Assembly: GCA_030638405.1 (NCBI GenBank) | Contig: DAOWER010000199.1 | Span: forward strand, 1-5,633 | DNA length: 5,633 nt | Reading direction: 5' to 3' | DNA from: Candidatus Eiseniibacteriota bacterium | GTDB taxonomy: Bacteria; Joyebacterota; Joyebacteria; Joyebacterales; Joyebacteraceae | Shown: one piece after another, positions 4,025 through 5,633 of the stretch | How the letters are laid out: each line of letters opens with the position of its first letter | Position numbering within the stretch: position 1 is the first letter of the stretch | Position numbers and translations under genes: made by a program | The notes under the pieces: model-generated | What the model was told of the DNA's origin: nothing | Seen by the model: only the letters and a program-made list of their open reading frames with translations | Database searches by the model: none

Positions 4025-5422
4025 CTACCGACCCATCCCCTGTCCCAGGAAATCCAGATAGCCCTGGAGTATCACCGATGCCGCCAGCTCGTCGACCCTC
4101 CCCTTCCGGTTCCGGGCCGTCTCGCCTCTCTCCCGCATGATGCGCTCTGCCTCCGCGCTCGACAACCGCTCATCGTGAAGAACGACGCGGGCACGCGTCG
4201 CGTCCTCGATGGCGACGGCAAGTTCCTTGGACCTCACCGCCCTGGCGCCGATCGTGCCGTCCATCCGCACCGGATACCCCACGACCACGACGCGGACGCC
4301 CAGTTCATCACAGAGTCCGGCGATCGCGGCGGCGACTCCCCGGTCGTCGAGGCCCGTCAGCGTATCCAACGGCCGCGCGAGCAGCCTGCCCTCATCACTG
4401 ACCGCCACGCCCACTCTCACCTCGCCGGGATCGATCCCCAGCACGCGTCCGGTCTCGCCGTCCGCGTACCTCACGGCCGACAGGACCGCGGCGAAGTCCG
4501 GCGGCATCGGTGAGGACACCCTGACCTCACCCTTCCCCGACGGATGCGGGAAGCGCAACTCCCGCGCGTGCAGCGCCTGCCTCGACGCAAGCCCGTTGAC
4601 CCTCTTCGCCTGACGCCTGTAGTGCGGTGGAACGTCACCATATGCGCTCTTGTCTCCGCCGTAGTCGCCGTCTCCGATGACGGACCTGCGGAGGTGACTC
4701 ATGTGCACTCGTATCTGGTGAGTGCGTCCCGTCTCGGGCCGGAGTTCCAGGAGGCTGGCGAACGGGAATCCCTCCCTGACGCGCCAGGGTGTGACCGCCG
4801 GCCGCCCACCCGCGACGACCGCCATCCGTTTCCTGTCGTTCACCCTCCGCCCGACGGGCTCGTCGACGACACCCTCCTCCTCACGGAAGGTACCCCACAC
4901 GAGCGCCAGATAGACCTTCTTGACCAGCCGCGCCTGGAACGCCTCGCTCATTGCCCTGTGCGCGACGTCGTTCTTGGCCACGACGATGAGGCCGGTGGTG
5001 TCCCGGTCCAGCCGGTGAACGATGCCCGGCCTCAGATGCCCACCGACGGCCGACAGCCCGCCTCCCCGGCCCAGAAGCGCGTTCACCAGGGTGCCCGTCA
5101 TCGAGCCCGGCGCCGGGTGAACGACCATGCCCGCGGGTTTGTCAATCACAACAATGTCGTCGTCCTCGTAGACGACGTCGAGCGGGATGTTCTCCGGCGC
5201 GGCGGCGGGTGTTCGCGGCTCCTTCACGTCGGCTTCGATGACGTCGCCCGGGGTAACCTTCGTCGACGGCTTGACCGGCTCGCCGTTCAGCGTCACCAGA
5301 CCCTCGACGATGATCTCTTTGGCTCGTGTCCGGGAGAGCTCGGGGGCGTGTGCGCCCAGGTAGTGATCCAGCCGATCCGGAGGATCGTCCTCGGCCACGA
5401 TCAGGGCGATGTGCCTGCTCAT
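4025..5422 (-). CDS. rluD-ruvX: Fusion of RluD-type 23S rRNA pseudouridine synthase and RuvX-type pre-16S rRNA nuclease
   Basis: One uninterrupted frame of 465 aa holds two complete proteins. Residues 1-316 are RluD-like: an S4 RNA-binding domain (about 16-62), DIVVIDKPAGMVVHP (89-103), HRLDRDTTGL (136-145) with the catalytic Asp at 139, and RPETGRTHQIRVHM (228-241). RluD makes the pseudouridines of helix 69 in 23S rRNA. Residues 317-465 are RuvX/YqgF-like with an RNase H fold: RVLGIDPGEVRVGVA (326-340, Asp 331), VVGYPVRMDGT (380-390), DERLSSAEAE (417-426) and KGRVDELAASVILQGYL (440-456, Asp 444). RuvX trims the 5' end of 16S rRNA. Both parts are of normal length with no linker. The ATG at 5422 overlaps the lspA stop by 4 nt and has GGGAG 7 nt upstream; the longer frame to 5548 is read inside lspA. 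No earlier stop separates the halves. Both activities mature ribosomal RNA. Confidence 0.93.
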   Translation of the reverse strand: MSRHIALIVAEDDPPDRLDHYLGAHAPELSRTRAKEIIVEGLVTLNGEPVKPSTKVTPGDVIEADVKEPRTPAAAPENIPLDVVYEDDDIVVIDKPAGMVVHPAPGSMTGTLVNALLGRGGGLSAVGGHLRPGIVHRLDRDTTGLIVVAKNDVAHRAMSEAFQARLVKKVYLALVWGTFREEEGVVDEPVGRRVNDRKRMAVVAGGRPAVTPWRVREGFPFASLLELRPETGRTHQIRVHMSHLRRSVIGDGDYGGDKSAYGDVPPHYRRQAKRVNGLASRQALHARELRFPHPSGKGEVRVSSPMPPDFAAVLSAVRYADGETGRVLGIDPGEVRVGVAVSDEGRLLARPLDTLTGLDDRGVAAAIAGLCDELGVRVVVVGYPVRMDGTIGARAVRSKELAVAIEDATRARVVLHDERLSSAEAERIMRERGETARNRKGRVDELAASVILQGYLDFLGQGMGR

Positions 5423-5633
5423 TGACCGTCTCCCACGTCGGATTCGGGTTCTCGGCCATCGCACGCGCCGCCGAAGAAGACGAGGCTGACAGCCAGGAGG
5501 GTCACGCCGATGGTGATCGCGCTGTCGGCGACGTTGAAAGCCGGCCACCTGTAGCCGCTGCCACCGATGTCTATGAAGTCGATGACCGCTCCGAGGCGGA
5601 TGCGGTCGATCAGGTTCCCCACCGCCCCGCCCA
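5419..5633 (-). CDS. lspA: Lipoprotein signal peptidase LspA, C-terminal part
   Basis: LspA (signal peptidase II) removes the signal peptide from diacylglyceryl-modified prolipoproteins in the inner membrane. The window holds the last 70 codons and the stop; the N-terminal half lies beyond the right edge. Visible family motifs are GGAVGNLIDR, with the first catalytic Asp, then V-x-DFIDI, then WPAFNVADSAI, with the second catalytic Asp, and the last membrane helix (about ITIGVTLLAVSLVFF). The short tail after it is hydrophilic. The stop overlaps the start of the RluD-RuvX gene (ATGA), and lspA followed by rluD is a familiar order in many bacteria. It is likely the upstream member of the same operon. 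Confidence 0.96.
   Translation of the reverse strand, partial: GGAVGNLIDRIRLGAVIDFIDIGGSGYRWPAFNVADSAITIGVTLLAVSLVFFGGACDGREPESDVGDGQ

Noticed and set aside
2725..4140. Long plus-strand open frame of 471 codons
   Set aside because: It is antisense to mltG and its neighbours and rich in Arg/His/Pro/Val; it has no family motifs. High GC keeps the antisense frame open.
4544..5425. Plus-strand frame of 293 codons opposite RluD
   Set aside because: Shadow of the RluD coding strand; no ribosome site or recognisable domain.
5423..5548. Longer N-terminus for the RluD-RuvX protein
   Set aside because: The extra 42 residues are Arg-rich and overlap lspA coding sequence. The ATG at 5422 has a ribosome site and an ATGA overlap, and begins at the normal RluD N-terminus.
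1..5633. CRISPR array, insertion sequence or phage genes
   Set aside because: No regularly spaced repeats, no transposase or integrase motifs and no terminal inverted repeats were found; the tRNA shows no duplicated 3' end that would mark an attachment site.

Overview
The window looks like a piece of a high-GC chromosome from an uncultured bacterium, probably of a Candidatus Eisenbacteria-like or related FCB-group lineage. That placement is inferred from the style of the secreted proteins: a CP-x-GDG / ITVT / GIPS domain followed by paired dockerin-type Asp repeats, and short Cys-containing exported proteins, one of which ends in WGAIKALYR. No marker gene here proves the phylum. Every gene I accept lies on the minus strand, so the window reads from right to left.

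Right half (5633 down to 2553): a compact housekeeping operon. It starts with the 3' end of lspA (lipoprotein signal peptidase). Next is a 465-codon gene that fuses a complete RluD-type 23S rRNA pseudouridine synthase to a complete RuvX/YqgF-type pre-16S rRNA nuclease. lspA and the fusion gene overlap by 4 nt (ATGA). One base further on is mltG (endolytic murein transglycosylase), then a short two-helix membrane protein with a GTG start. That last reading frame runs into the following tRNA-Val(UAC) gene and stops at a TAG in the tRNA D-arm, so tRNA and mRNA share 23 nt. No promoter is visible inside this block, and the tRNA is probably processed from the operon transcript.

Left half (2552 down to 1): an accessory region for exported proteins. 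A 209-aa secreted protein of unknown function (1766-2395) is followed by a 16-bp hairpin, then by about 650 nt with no convincing gene except one short leader ORF. This gap holds two good sigma70-type promoters, a strongly foldable stretch that may be a structured RNA or a long leader, and a 15-codon leader ORF with a consensus ribosome binding site and an overlapping hairpin. Then comes a 189-aa secreted protein with a dockerin-like C-terminus (450-1019). At the left edge is the N-terminal part of a second copy of the 209-aa family (1-239). The two paralogues flank the dockerin gene and resemble each other at both DNA and protein level.

The points most worth a second look are the RluD-RuvX fusion with a GTGA relic at its joint, the coding frame ending inside a tRNA, and the promoter-plus-structured-leader region upstream of the dockerin gene.
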